A stretch of DNA of 64,000 nt from Tenacibaculum adriaticum (lineage in GTDB: Bacteria > Bacteroidota > Bacteroidia > Flavobacteriales > Flavobacteriaceae): NCBI RefSeq assembly GCF_008124875.1, contig NZ_VNIA01000003.1, forward strand, positions 372,001 through 436,000, read 5' to 3'. Positions within the stretch are counted from its first letter, which is position 1; every line of letters begins with the position of its first letter. Below the pieces are notes generated by a model that saw nothing but the letters and a program-made list of their open reading frames with translations, was not told the origin of the DNA and ran no database searches. A program made the position numbers and the translations under genes. Shown here one piece after another: positions 8,351 to 18,562 of the stretch.

Positions 8351-10600
8351 ATGAAAAATTATATTCTATTCTTTGTGATTGTTGTTTTTTTAAGTTGCTC
8401 AGAGGAAACAAAACAAGTTTCAGAAGAAAAACAAACTTATGAAAAGGCAATTAATGAATTGCTTTCAAAAATGACTTTAGAAGAGAAAATTGGACAGACC
8501 AATTTAAGAGGCACTTCGAGTCGATCTAAAATTTTACCTGAAGAATTAAAAGAGGCTGTAAGAAAAGGAAATGTAGGAGCTTTTTTAAATGTAATGAATT
8601 TAGACTATGTAGATGAATTGCAAAAAATTGCAGTAGAAGAAAGTCCAAACGGAATTCCTTTAATATTTGGTAGAGATGTTATTCACGGATTTAAAACCAT
8701 TTTCCCAATACCTATTGGATTGGCTGCAACTTGGGATGCTCAAATAGCAAAATCATCCTCAGAAATTGCTGCTTTTGAAGCTAGTGCAGCAGGAATTAGA
8801 TGGACATTTGCACCTATGTTAGACATCGCTAGAGATAGTCGATGGGGAAGAATTGCAGAATCTCCAGGAGAAGATCCTTATTTAGCTACTGTGTTAGGAA
8901 GAGCTTATATAGAAGGTTTTCAAGGAGAAGACTTAAGCAATCCAACAAGTTTAGCTGCTTGTGCAAAACACTTTATTGGTTATGGTGCAGCTATTGGAGG
9001 TAGAGATTATAATACTGTAAATATTAGTGAGCCTTTGTTAAGAAACGTTTACTTGCCGCCTTTTAAATCGGCCATTGATGCTGGAGTAGCAACAGTTATG
9101 TCTTCTTTTAATGAAATTAACGGAATTCCTGCTTCAGGAAATAAATTCTTGTTAAAGCAAGTTTTGAGGAATGAGTTAGGGTTTAATGGCTTTGTTGTAA
9201 GTGATTGGAATTCTACAACAGAAATGATTGCTCATGGTTTTGCTAGAGATGAAAAACATGCTGGTGAATTATCTGCAGCAGCTGGAATGGATATGGAAAT
9301 GACAAGTACTGCTTATGAAAATCATTTAAAAGATTTAATTAAAGAAGGAAAAGTAACAGAGGAACAATTAGATGAATTTGTTAAAAATATTCTTCGAGTA
9401 AAATTCAAATTAGGATTATTTAAAAATCCCTACAGGAATAAAGAACATACAGGAAACTTTTATGCAGAAAAACATTTACAAGAAGCAAAAAATGCAGCAA
9501 TTAAAAGTACTGTTTTACTTAAAAATAATTCTGTTTTACCAATAAGTCAAAACATAAAAGTTGCCATTATTGGTCCATTAGCAAATGCTCCACATGAACA
9601 ATTAGGAACTTGGTCTTTTGATGGGGAAAAAGAACATACAAATACACCATTAATGGCTTTCAAAAAAGCAAACACAAAATATGTTTTTTCCAAAGGTTTA
9701 GATTATAGTAGGGATAAATCTACCGATGGATTTAAAGAAGCTATCAAAACTGCAAGAAACTCTGATGTCATTTTATTTTTTGGAGGAGAAGAAGCTATTT
9801 TATCTGGAGAAGCTCACAGTAGAGCAAATATTGATTTACCAGGTGCTCAAGAACAATTAATTAAAGAATTAGCTAAAACAGGAAAACCGATTGTACTAAT
9901 TATTATGGCAGGAAGACCAATTTCTATTTCGAATATTATTGATGATATTGACGCTGTTTTAATGGCTTGGCATCCGGGAACTATGGGAGGTGAAGCATTG
10001 CATGAAATTATGTATGGTATTCAAGAACCAGGAGGGAGATTACCTGTTTCTTGGCCAAAAACGGCTGGACAACTACCATTTTTTTATAATCACAAAAACA
10101 CAGGAAGACCAGCAGATAGTGTAAAATTTGTACCAATTGATAAAATTCCAATCGGTTCATGGCAAAGTTCTTTAGGTAACGAATCTCATTATTTAGATGT
10201 AGGTTACAAACCTCAATATCCTTTTGGTTATGGATTAACGTATACCAATTTTAAATACGAAAACATCCAGATTTCTAAAGATACTATCAATTTTGAAGAT
10301 GAACTAAGTGTAAAAATCTCTCTTAAAAATACAGGAAAAAGAGATGGAAAAGACATCACTCAGTTATATGTTCAAGATGCTGTTGGTAGTATTACGAGAC
10401 CTGTAAAAGAATTAAAGAGATTCATGCCAGTTTTTTTGAAAAGCGGAGAAACAAAGGAGGTTGAATTTAGAATTTCATCTAAAGACTTAGAGTTTGTAAA
10501 TTATGAAATGATAAAAGCTGCTGAAGAAGGGAACTTTAATGTTTGGATTGGACCACATTCTGCTTCAGGATTAAAAAAATCATTTTATTTAAAAAAATAA
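8351..10600 (+). CDS. bglX: Glycoside hydrolase family 3 beta-glucosidase lipoprotein (BglX-like)
   Basis: 749 residues with a lipobox (FLSC, Cys16), so surface- or periplasm-anchored. GH3 features are FGRDVIHGFKTIFPIPIG near residue 110, KHFIGYG, and the nucleophile motif VVSDW with D285. The second domain and the C-terminal fibronectin-III-like domain are complete. It is closer in motif style to periplasmic BglX than the first GH3 enzyme in this locus, which suggests the two attack different linkages or chain lengths. Its TAA stop overlaps the ATG of the gluconokinase gene (TAATG), so a glucosidase and gluconate kinase are translationally coupled, an unusual and informative linkage. Confidence 0.9.
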   Translation: MKNYILFFVIVVFLSCSEETKQVSEEKQTYEKAINELLSKMTLEEKIGQTNLRGTSSRSKILPEELKEAVRKGNVGAFLNVMNLDYVDELQKIAVEESPNGIPLIFGRDVIHGFKTIFPIPIGLAATWDAQIAKSSSEIAAFEASAAGIRWTFAPMLDIARDSRWGRIAESPGEDPYLATVLGRAYIEGFQGEDLSNPTSLAACAKHFIGYGAAIGGRDYNTVNISEPLLRNVYLPPFKSAIDAGVATVMSSFNEINGIPASGNKFLLKQVLRNELGFNGFVVSDWNSTTEMIAHGFARDEKHAGELSAAAGMDMEMTSTAYENHLKDLIKEGKVTEEQLDEFVKNILRVKFKLGLFKNPYRNKEHTGNFYAEKHLQEAKNAAIKSTVLLKNNSVLPISQNIKVAIIGPLANAPHEQLGTWSFDGEKEHTNTPLMAFKKANTKYVFSKGLDYSRDKSTDGFKEAIKTARNSDVILFFGGEEAILSGEAHSRANIDLPGAQEQLIKELAKTGKPIVLIIMAGRPISISNIIDDIDAVLMAWHPGTMGGEALHEIMYGIQEPGGRLPVSWPKTAGQLPFFYNHKNTGRPADSVKFVPIDKIPIGSWQSSLGNESHYLDVGYKPQYPFGYGLTYTNFKYENIQISKDTINFEDELSVKISLKNTGKRDGKDITQLYVQDAVGSITRPVKELKRFMPVFLKSGETKEVEFRISSKDLEFVNYEMIKAAEEGNFNVWIGPHSASGLKKSFYLKK

Positions 10601-11094
10601 TGGCTTTAATTATTATCATAATGGGAGTTAGCGGTTGTGGGAAGACTACAATTGGTAGAGAATTATCAACAAAACTTGATATCCCATTTTATGATGGTGA
10701 TGATTTTCATCCACAATCTAACATTGATAAAATGAAAAATAACGAAGCTTTAAATGATGAAGATAGATTGCCTTGGTTACAAAATATATCTAGTAAAATT
10801 CAAAATTGGAAAAAAGGTAAAGGAGCAATAATAGCCTGTTCTGCTCTAAAAGAATCATATAGAGAAATCCTTAACAGGAGTGTAGAAAATATACAGTGGA
10901 CTATTTTGAATGGTGATTTTAATTTGATATTAAACAGAATAAATCAGCGTAAAAATCATTTTATGAAATCAGAATTACTTCAATCTCAATTTGAAACTTT
11001 AGAACTACCTTCTTATGGGATATATGTTGATGTTTCGAAAGATATTGATGAAATAATAGAAGAAATCACTTTAAAAATTAAAACAGATGAATAA
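10600..11094 (+). CDS. gntK: Gluconokinase
   Basis: 164 residues when started at the ATG overlapping the preceding stop codon; an in-frame upstream extension would lie inside bglX and is rejected. The P-loop GVSGCGKTT sits at residues 9-17, followed by FYDGDDFHP and NEALNDEDRLPWL, the signature of the GntK/shikimate-kinase-like family. It phosphorylates gluconate with ATP to 6-phosphogluconate in the cytoplasm. It overlaps the next gene (gnd) by eight bases and so makes the substrate of the enzyme encoded next to it. A complete, normal-length member. Confidence 0.93.
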   Translation: MALIIIIMGVSGCGKTTIGRELSTKLDIPFYDGDDFHPQSNIDKMKNNEALNDEDRLPWLQNISSKIQNWKKGKGAIIACSALKESYREILNRSVENIQWTILNGDFNLILNRINQRKNHFMKSELLQSQFETLELPSYGIYVDVSKDIDEIIEEITLKIKTDE

Positions 11095-12487
11095 ATCAGA
11101 ATTTGGAGTTATTGGTTTAGGAGTTATGGGGAAAAGTATTAGTCTAAACATTGCTGAAAAAGGTTTTTCAATTTCTGTTTATAATAGAATTTCTGATGGC
11201 GAAGAGTCAATTGTATCAGATTTCTTATCCGATAACAATTTTTTTAAAAATATTACAGGTTTTGCAAATTTAGAATCTTTTGTAGCATCTGTAGAGAGAC
11301 CAAGAAAAATTTTAATTATGATAAAATCAGGTCTTGCAGTTGATTCTATTATTGAACAATTAATTCCAAATTTATCAGAAGGAGATATTATTATTGATGG
11401 AGGGAATTCACATTTTAACGATACTCAAAAAAGAACTAATTATTTAAAAAATAAAAATATTCATTTTGTTGGTTGCGGAATTTCTGGTGGAGAAGAAGGT
11501 GCTAGAAAAGGACCTTCAATTATGCCTGGAGGCACTGTTGAAGCTTATAAAGAAATTGCTCCAATTTTAGAAAAAATAGCAGCTAAAGATTCTCAAGGTA
11601 AACCTTGTTGTTCTCATATAGGAAATGATGGTGCTGGACACTTTATAAAAATGGTTCATAACGGTATAGAATATGCAGAAATGCAATTAATTGCTGAAGT
11701 TTATTCTTTACTCCATACTTCATTATCAAATAAAGAAATAGCAAAAATTTTTGAAAACTGGAATTTAGGAAACGAATCTAGTTACTTATTAGAGATTACA
11801 GCCAAAATTTTAAGAAAGCAAGAAGGGAAAAATGATTTAATTGATATCATTTTAGATAAAGCTGGAAATAAAGGAACGGGTTCTTGGTCTAGTAAAACAG
11901 CCTTAGAGCTAGGTTTTCCAAATACAATGATGACGTCATCTGTTTTTGATAGATACATTTCTTCATTTAAAGAAAGAAGAGTTGAATTAGCCCAAAAAAT
12001 AAATAGAAAAAACACAAACGAATCAGTAAATATAGAGCAATTAAAAAAAGGGTATCAATTTGCAAGAATTATTAATCATCAACAAGGGTTTGGTTTAATA
12101 AAAGAAGCATCTAATTTTTATAATTGGGATTTAAACTTATCAGAAATTGCAAGAATTTGGACTAACGGATGTATCATTCGCTCTAAATTCATGGAAGATT
12201 CTATCAGTATTTTAAAAGAAAATGAAGATTATTTTGAGGATCAAAACAACTTCAATTATTTAAACTCTTCTGAAGCTTCAATAATAAAAGTTTTACAATT
12301 TGGTTTACAAAACAGAATTTCATTAAACACTTTAAGTGCTTCTTATAATTATTGGGTTGGAATGACTACCAAAAAATTGCCAGCAAATATTATTCAAGCA
12401 CAAAGAGATTTTTTTGGAGCACACACTTATCAAAGAATTGATACTGATAATTCTAGCTTTTTTCACACTAAATGGCAAGAATTATGA
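11087..12487 (+). CDS. gnd: 6-phosphogluconate dehydrogenase, decarboxylating
   Basis: 466 residues, normal length. The N-terminal Rossmann fold has the NADP motif GLGVMGKSI, and IIDGGNSHFNDT and the family signature GISGGEEGARKGPSIMPGG follow. The substrate-binding stretch is HNGIEYAEMQL. It oxidises and decarboxylates 6-phosphogluconate to ribulose 5-phosphate, giving NAD(P)H and CO2. It lies between gntK and the permease with overlaps on both sides, so this copy is dedicated to gluconate catabolism. Whether a separate housekeeping gnd exists elsewhere cannot be seen. Confidence 0.95.
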   Translation: MNKSEFGVIGLGVMGKSISLNIAEKGFSISVYNRISDGEESIVSDFLSDNNFFKNITGFANLESFVASVERPRKILIMIKSGLAVDSIIEQLIPNLSEGDIIIDGGNSHFNDTQKRTNYLKNKNIHFVGCGISGGEEGARKGPSIMPGGTVEAYKEIAPILEKIAAKDSQGKPCCSHIGNDGAGHFIKMVHNGIEYAEMQLIAEVYSLLHTSLSNKEIAKIFENWNLGNESSYLLEITAKILRKQEGKNDLIDIILDKAGNKGTGSWSSKTALELGFPNTMMTSSVFDRYISSFKERRVELAQKINRKNTNESVNIEQLKKGYQFARIINHQQGFGLIKEASNFYNWDLNLSEIARIWTNGCIIRSKFMEDSISILKENEDYFEDQNNFNYLNSSEASIIKVLQFGLQNRISLNTLSASYNYWVGMTTKKLPANIIQAQRDFFGAHTYQRIDTDNSSFFHTKWQEL

Positions 12488-13824
12488 TAGATTTTACACT
12501 TATTTCAGCAGTATTTATCGGTATTGCTATTCTACTTTTTTTAATACTAAAATTAAAAATTCAAGCATTCATCGCTTTATTAATTGCAAGTATTACTGTC
12601 GGTATTTTATCGGGAATGGCTCCTGCAGATATTATTGAAACCATGAAACAAGGTATGGGAAATACCTTGGGATTTGTAGCAATGGTAGTTGGATTGGGTG
12701 CGATGTTTGGCGCCATATTAGAACATTCAGGAGGGGCAGAAGCTTTGGCGAATTATTTATTGCATAAATTTGGAGAGAAGAATGCCACATGGGCATTAGT
12801 AATTACAGGTTTTTTTATTGCTATTCCAGTATTTTTTGATGTTGCATTTATCATTTTAGTACCATTAATTTATTCTTTACAGCGGAAAACAAAAAAATCA
12901 TTATTGCTATATGCAATTCCATTATTAGCAGGATTAGCAATAACACACGCGTTTATTCCTCCGACTCCAGGACCTGTTGCTGTTGCAGATATTTTAAAAG
13001 CGGATTTAGGGTGGGTGATTTTATTCGGGTTTTTAACAGGAATTCCTACAGCAATTATTAGTGGGCCAATATTCGCAAAATATATTTCTAAAAAAATATT
13101 TGTAGCTGCTCCTGAAGTCACTAATAAGAGTAATGTTAAAGATTATCCGGCAGTAGGTTTAATAATTACCATCATTGGAATTCCGATTTTGCTAATAGTT
13201 GGAAATACTGTTTTAAATAGCCCTTTGTTTGACGAAGGAACAATTCCTGTTGATATAAAAAATTGGTTAGGAATGATTGGGCATCCTTTTACAGCTTTAA
13301 TCATAGCTAATATTATTGCTTGGTATTTATTAGGTATTAGAAAAGGATATAAAAAAGAAACCTTATTAAAAATCACAACAAAATCGATGGAATCAGCTGG
13401 GATAATTATTCTTTTAACTGGGGCTGGTGGTGTTTTTAAACAAGTTTTAGTTAATACTGGCACAGGAGAGATGTTAGCTAAATATTTTGCTAATGAAGGC
13501 GTTAGTGTTATTATGTTTTCGTTTTTAGCAGCAGCTACTGTTAGAATCCTACAGGGATCTGCCACTGTAGCCATGATAACTGCAGCAGGGATTACAGCGC
13601 CTCTTTTAACAAACTCTATTACAGAAATTGATAAAGCTTTGTTAGTGATAGCAATTGCCTCTGGAGCATCTATAATGTCGCATGTAAATGATAGTGGCTT
13701 TTGGCTTGTTAGTAAATATTTAGGGATTGATGAAAAACAAACTTTTAAAAGTTGGTCTATAATGACCACCATTTTAGCACTTGTTGGATTTACAAGTGCA
13801 TTTGTTTTTTCAATGATTTTTTAA
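12484..13824 (+). CDS. gntP: Gluconate:H+ symporter, GntP family
   Basis: About 446 residues, with many transmembrane helices throughout. The family hallmark THAFIPPTPGPVAVAD is present, as are the GntP-type segments FFDVAFIILVPLIY and SGASIMSHVNDSGFW. It should import gluconate across the inner membrane by proton symport. I chose the ATG that overlaps the gnd stop as ATGA; an alternative ATG four codons upstream (12472) is possible. It is the last gene of the lactonase-GH3-gntK-gnd-gntP operon and gives that operon its uptake step. A bidirectional terminator follows before the convergent susD gene. Confidence 0.92.
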   Translation: MIDFTLISAVFIGIAILLFLILKLKIQAFIALLIASITVGILSGMAPADIIETMKQGMGNTLGFVAMVVGLGAMFGAILEHSGGAEALANYLLHKFGEKNATWALVITGFFIAIPVFFDVAFIILVPLIYSLQRKTKKSLLLYAIPLLAGLAITHAFIPPTPGPVAVADILKADLGWVILFGFLTGIPTAIISGPIFAKYISKKIFVAAPEVTNKSNVKDYPAVGLIITIIGIPILLIVGNTVLNSPLFDEGTIPVDIKNWLGMIGHPFTALIIANIIAWYLLGIRKGYKKETLLKITTKSMESAGIIILLTGAGGVFKQVLVNTGTGEMLAKYFANEGVSVIMFSFLAAATVRILQGSATVAMITAAGITAPLLTNSITEIDKALLVIAIASGASIMSHVNDSGFWLVSKYLGIDEKQTFKSWSIMTTILALVGFTSAFVFSMIF

Positions 13825-13975
13825 AAAATTGAAGACAGACAGTCATCATTTTTTACAATGATAATATAACTCTCTTTATTTACATTTATTTCTGCCTAAT
13901 ATTTTTATGTAGTAATAGTAATTTCTTTAGAGCTTAAAGTTTTTAAAAGCCTTTTGCATTTGTTTTTGTTAATGT

Positions 13976-14003
13976 AAAAAGCGTGTAATTATACACGCTT
14001 TTT
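13976..14003. terminator. Bidirectional intrinsic terminator between gntP and susD
   Basis: Perfect stem GCGTGTA-ATTA-TACACGC flanked by an A-run on the left and a T-run on the right, so it can end transcription from both sides. It lies between two convergent operons. Confidence 0.85.
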
Positions 14004-14036
14004 AGTTAACAAAGTTTATAATAAATGGTTAAAAAA

Positions 14037-15569
14037 TTAATTACTTCCTTGATTTAAATCTATTTCTTTTTGTGGAATTGGAAATGTTGATAAAGTTGGG
14101 TTCCAATCTGGAATTTCAGTTGCGGCATCTCCCCAACGCACTAAATCCCAATAACGCTGTCCTTCCCAAGCTAATTCTCTAAATTTCTCATCTTTAATCT
14201 CTTGTAGTAGAGCAGGGCCTGATAAGTTAACCGTTGCAACACCAGATCTTAATTTTATTGTATTTAAGTGACCTAGCGCATTACCTTCAGTTCCTCCATT
14301 AAATTCTGCTTCAGCAGCTAATAAATACACTTCGCCTAACCTTAATAGTCTCCAATTAGTTCCTCTGTTTGTGTCCCCATCTGATTCAGAGGTTTCAGAT
14401 TGACGTGTTGTATATTTTAAACGGTTTAATCCATCATAACCATAAGTGTTTTCAACTGTTATAGGACCATTTGGATCAATTCTACTAAAGGCATCACCAT
14501 CAGATAAGTTTACTGCACCACCATATATTGAAACTAGATCATCGCTAGAAATTAAAGAAGCATTTTTTCTTTCTACATCAGAAACTGCATCAAAAGCAGC
14601 TCCAATTTTAGCAGTTGGACGATTCCAGCCCCATCCACCTTGTAAGTCGCTTAAAGTACCAAAATCTAATCCTCTATTACCCATTAGCTGTATATGGATA
14701 TTAGATTCAATTCTAAATGACCAAGGAATGTTTCCATATGTATAACCGCCGTCAGTTTCATATCCCAACTCAAATAAAGATTCTTTTCCATACTCTTCAC
14801 CTATACGCCATATTTGATCAAAATCTTCTACTAAACCTGTATCAGGATCCGCAATAGCGGCATTTAAAAAAGGTATAGCTTCTGAATCTCTTCCTGCAAA
14901 AACTAATAATTTACCCATTAATGCATTTGCTGCAGCCTTAGAAACCCTAAAAGGTGCTGCAACAGCTCCTTTTGTAGGTAAACCAGCAATTGCGCTTGTT
15001 AAATCTTCTTCAATTTGATTATAAATATCTGCTTGAGAACTAAAAGGTAAAGCAAAACCTTCTTCTGAAATTCCAGTTGGTGGTTGTAATCTTAATGGCA
15101 CCTCGCCAAACATGGTAGTTAACTCGAAAAAGCACCAGGCTCTTAAGAATTTAGACTCTGCATTTAGTATGTTAGCATTGGATAGTGTTGAGCTTTCAGT
15201 ATTATTAATAATCTCGTTTACTTGACCAATAGTGTTATAAAAATTTTCATAAACTTTTTCAAATACAGGGTTGTCAGATGCCCAATCATATTCATCAATA
15301 GCATGAAAGTTAGGCTGATCTGAAATAGTAGATCCCCCATAAGAATCATCCGCAGGTAATAATTTTACTATCCAAGCACCGTTCCAATTTTGTGCGTAAG
15401 TATGTTGAAGCAAATCGTAAGCCCCTATTAAAACAGATTCTGCTAATGCTTCATCTTGAAAGATTACTGAGCTGTCGTATTTACCAATAGGTTCTTTTTC
15501 TAAGAAATCTTTACTGCAACTAACCATAAAAGCTACAAAAAGAATTAATATTATATATACTTTTTTCAT
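14037..15569 (-). CDS. SusD/RagB-family glycan-binding lipoprotein
   Basis: 510 residues with a lipobox (MVSC, Cys18), so exposed on the outer membrane. It has the normal SusD layout: N-terminal FLEKEPIG motif, helical TPR scaffold (about 30-250), and the C-terminal region with LRLGEVYLLAAEA and the terminal WEGQRYWDLVRWG. SusD proteins form the lid of the SusC channel and capture oligosaccharides. It starts 14 bases after susC and should be co-transcribed. The glycan is inferred only from the neighbouring GH30 and GH3 enzymes. Confidence 0.93.
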   Translation of the reverse strand: MKKVYIILILFVAFMVSCSKDFLEKEPIGKYDSSVIFQDEALAESVLIGAYDLLQHTYAQNWNGAWIVKLLPADDSYGGSTISDQPNFHAIDEYDWASDNPVFEKVYENFYNTIGQVNEIINNTESSTLSNANILNAESKFLRAWCFFELTTMFGEVPLRLQPPTGISEEGFALPFSSQADIYNQIEEDLTSAIAGLPTKGAVAAPFRVSKAAANALMGKLLVFAGRDSEAIPFLNAAIADPDTGLVEDFDQIWRIGEEYGKESLFELGYETDGGYTYGNIPWSFRIESNIHIQLMGNRGLDFGTLSDLQGGWGWNRPTAKIGAAFDAVSDVERKNASLISSDDLVSIYGGAVNLSDGDAFSRIDPNGPITVENTYGYDGLNRLKYTTRQSETSESDGDTNRGTNWRLLRLGEVYLLAAEAEFNGGTEGNALGHLNTIKLRSGVATVNLSGPALLQEIKDEKFRELAWEGQRYWDLVRWGDAATEIPDWNPTLSTFPIPQKEIDLNQGSN

Positions 15570-15583
15570 AATTCGTGTTTTTA

Positions 15584-18562
15584 TTATAAATTAATTGACA
15601 ATCCAAAAACAGCTTTTCCTGGAATAGGATAAAACCCTTTATCTAAACCAATACTATTATTGTTTTCACTTCCTGACTCAGGATCTATACCTCTATGCTT
15701 TGTAAAAGTAAAAAAGTCATCTAAAGAAATGTAAATTCTTATTTTGTTTATTGAAGTCGCTTCTAAAATATCATTTGGAAGTGAGTATCCTAATTGTAGT
15801 TGTTTAATTCTCATATAAGATCCATCTTCAATCATTAAATCAGTATTATAGGCCTCTGAAATATTAGCAGCAGAAGGAAATGAAGCGTTTGTGTTTGTTG
15901 CCGTCCATCTATTTGTATAATAGTGTAATGGGTGATTTGTTATTGGGCGATCTGGCCTGTTAAATCCTAACATAATATCATTTCCAATTGTACCTTGAAA
16001 ATTCATATTGAAATCAAAGTTTTTATAAGCTAAAGATATAGAACCTCCATACAAGGCATCAGGATGAGGAGATCCAATCATTGTTTTTTCATCAGCTTTA
16101 TTTAAGGCTCCTGTTACAGGATCTACACCATTTGTTTTATATCCGTAAAAATACCAAAGTGGTTTCCCTTCTTCCATTCGAGTTGCGATCTCTCCTCCAA
16201 AAATATTATTCCCGTTAAGAGCTCCGGGAGCATCTAATACAGTAACTTCATTTTTTAAGGTTGAAAAATTCAAATTAACACCATATGTTAACCCTCCTGC
16301 TGTTGAATCATTATAACCCAGTTCAAATTCTAAACCTGAATTTTCTACTGTTCCTACATTAAAAGCCCCTATATTTTGACCAGCAGAAAGTGTTTTAATA
16401 ATATTTCCATCAGTAGTTATTAAATCTTCGGTTTCTTTTTTATAATAATCCATTGAAAAATTCAATCTATTTTTTAAGGTTCTTAGATCTATACCTGCTC
16501 CAAATTGTGTTGATGTTTCCCATCTTAAATCTGGATTAGAGAAGACTCCTAAATTCAAACCTGATTGCCCACCATAAACGACACCGTTATCGTTAACACT
16601 TGAATCGTAAAATTGTTTCCATGGATTTCCAAAATCTAAACCTGCGTCAGAACCGTTTTGGGCCCAAGAAGAACGTATCTTTAATGTGTTAATTATTGAA
16701 TTTTCATCCCAAAAATCTTCTTTAGAGATTACCCATCCCGCAGAAACTGCTGGAAAAACAGCACCTCTATTTGCCTCAGGAAAAGCAGAAGATTGATCAT
16801 AACGTAAAGATCCTTCAAACAAATACTTCCCTAAAAAATCATAGGATAAACGACCAAAAATAGAGTTCATCGCTTTTTTTACATTTATTTGCCCACTAAT
16901 ACCAGCACTTGAAAAGGTAGCATAATTAATATACCCAAATGTTTCGTTGGCTTCAGATGGTGTACCTTCTAATCTTTCAAAAGAACCATCATATTCCTCA
17001 GCAGAATACCCTATCAATGCAGTGATTCCGTGATTTCCAAATTGATTAGAATATGTTGCGAAATTTTCAAAAATCCATCTAGAATTTCTACCAGATTCAC
17101 TTAGTAAGTAATTACTGGCTGTTGCTTCACCACTTACAAAATATGCGGGTGCCCATTTTCTGGTTTTATACTCTGATTTTTCGTAACCGTAACGTGTTGT
17201 GAATTCTAAATTTTTAAATAATTTAAATTTTCCATAAACAGAAGTTAAAAAGAATCCTTTATTGGTACCTCCGTTAAATAAGGTATTTGCATAAGCAACG
17301 GGATTAATTGTTTCTCCAGTAGTATATGTTGGGTAGGCATACAATCTACCGTCTGATGCTACCAAAGCATTGCCATTAGAAAATGCATCAGTTTCTCGTG
17401 TCGATCCAGGTAATGCGTAAATTGGAGTTAAAGGATCTATTAGTAGGGCATTGTTAATAACACCACGAGTTTCATTATCTTCATTAATATTTGATTTATT
17501 AGTGTCAGAATAAGTAGTGTTAATACCAACTTCTAACCATTCTTTAACATCACTTTTTAAATTTACTCGCAAGGTAGTACGGTCATAATTGTCATTATCA
17601 CCCGAAACAATACCATCTTGATCTAACCTAGAACCTGATATATAGTAAGATGTTTTTTCAGTAGCTCCTGAAAAACTTAAATCATATCTTTTCATATCGG
17701 CTTTTTCAAACGTTTCATCTAACCAATTAGTGTCTATGCCATTTGCAACGACACCTGGTTGACCTGCTTCACTCATATATTGAACAAATTGATCAGCATT
17801 CATCAACTTCATTTTAGTTCTTAAAGATTGTATTGTATATTGTGTACTAAATGAGATTTGATCTTTTCCTACTTTTCCTTGTTTTGTAGAGATAATCACA
17901 ACTCCATTTGCACCTTGTGTACCGTAGATTGCTGTTGAAGCTCCATCTTTTAACACTTCCAAATTAGCTATATCGTTTGGAGAAATATTGTCTATAGACG
18001 AAACTTTCATACCGTCTACAATGTATAAAGGATCTGAGTTTCCATTAGATCCAATACCGCGAATTCTTACTTTAGCAGTAGCCCCAGGAGAACCTGAAGA
18101 AGAGACTACGGTTACACCAGATGTTTTTCCTTGTAGTACTTGTTCTACACGTTGGCTTGAAGAGTTTTCAATTTGTTTAGAATCTATACTAGAAATAGCC
18201 CCTGTAACCAAACTTCTTTTCTTGGTTCCGTATCCAACGATCAACACTTCATTCAAAGACTCTAAAGACTCTAGGAGGGTAATATTAATTGTGGTTTGGT
18301 TTCCTATTATTACTGTTTGAGAAGACATACCAACAAAGGAAAACACTATTTCATCTGTAGAACGAACATTAGTAAGTGTAAATTTACCATCAAAATCTGT
18401 ATTTGTACCATTGCTTGTTCCTTTAACAAGAATGGTTGCACTTGGAATTGGCATTCCTGAAACATCTGTAACAAGCCCAGTTACCGTTTTGCCCTGTGAA
18501 AAGACATTTTGCACACACAACAGAATACATGCAATAATCACGTATTTAAACTTTATCATCAT
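15584..18562 (-). CDS. SusC/RagA-family TonB-dependent outer-membrane transporter
   Basis: 992 residues. A signal peptide (about 1-22) is followed by a CarboxypepD_reg-like domain (about 25-110, with VTDVSGMPIPSATILVKG), the plug domain (about 115-235, with LYIVDGMKV and IYGTQGANGVVIISTK), and a long beta-barrel ending in the hydrophobic-aromatic terminus GLSINL. It imports oligosaccharides through the outer membrane using the TonB system. First gene of the susCD pair; the hybrid regulator lies directly upstream, the classical arrangement for substrate-induced control. Two adjacent ATGs make the start uncertain by one codon. Confidence 0.95.
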   Translation of the reverse strand: MMIKFKYVIIACILLCVQNVFSQGKTVTGLVTDVSGMPIPSATILVKGTSNGTNTDFDGKFTLTNVRSTDEIVFSFVGMSSQTVIIGNQTTINITLLESLESLNEVLIVGYGTKKRSLVTGAISSIDSKQIENSSSQRVEQVLQGKTSGVTVVSSSGSPGATAKVRIRGIGSNGNSDPLYIVDGMKVSSIDNISPNDIANLEVLKDGASTAIYGTQGANGVVIISTKQGKVGKDQISFSTQYTIQSLRTKMKLMNADQFVQYMSEAGQPGVVANGIDTNWLDETFEKADMKRYDLSFSGATEKTSYYISGSRLDQDGIVSGDNDNYDRTTLRVNLKSDVKEWLEVGINTTYSDTNKSNINEDNETRGVINNALLIDPLTPIYALPGSTRETDAFSNGNALVASDGRLYAYPTYTTGETINPVAYANTLFNGGTNKGFFLTSVYGKFKLFKNLEFTTRYGYEKSEYKTRKWAPAYFVSGEATASNYLLSESGRNSRWIFENFATYSNQFGNHGITALIGYSAEEYDGSFERLEGTPSEANETFGYINYATFSSAGISGQINVKKAMNSIFGRLSYDFLGKYLFEGSLRYDQSSAFPEANRGAVFPAVSAGWVISKEDFWDENSIINTLKIRSSWAQNGSDAGLDFGNPWKQFYDSSVNDNGVVYGGQSGLNLGVFSNPDLRWETSTQFGAGIDLRTLKNRLNFSMDYYKKETEDLITTDGNIIKTLSAGQNIGAFNVGTVENSGLEFELGYNDSTAGGLTYGVNLNFSTLKNEVTVLDAPGALNGNNIFGGEIATRMEEGKPLWYFYGYKTNGVDPVTGALNKADEKTMIGSPHPDALYGGSISLAYKNFDFNMNFQGTIGNDIMLGFNRPDRPITNHPLHYYTNRWTATNTNASFPSAANISEAYNTDLMIEDGSYMRIKQLQLGYSLPNDILEATSINKIRIYISLDDFFTFTKHRGIDPESGSENNNSIGLDKGFYPIPGKAVFGLSINL

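Noticed and set aside
13143..13772. Minus-strand open frame of 209 codons opposite gntP
   Set aside because: The plus-strand gluconate permease is certain; the mirror frame comes from its codon composition.
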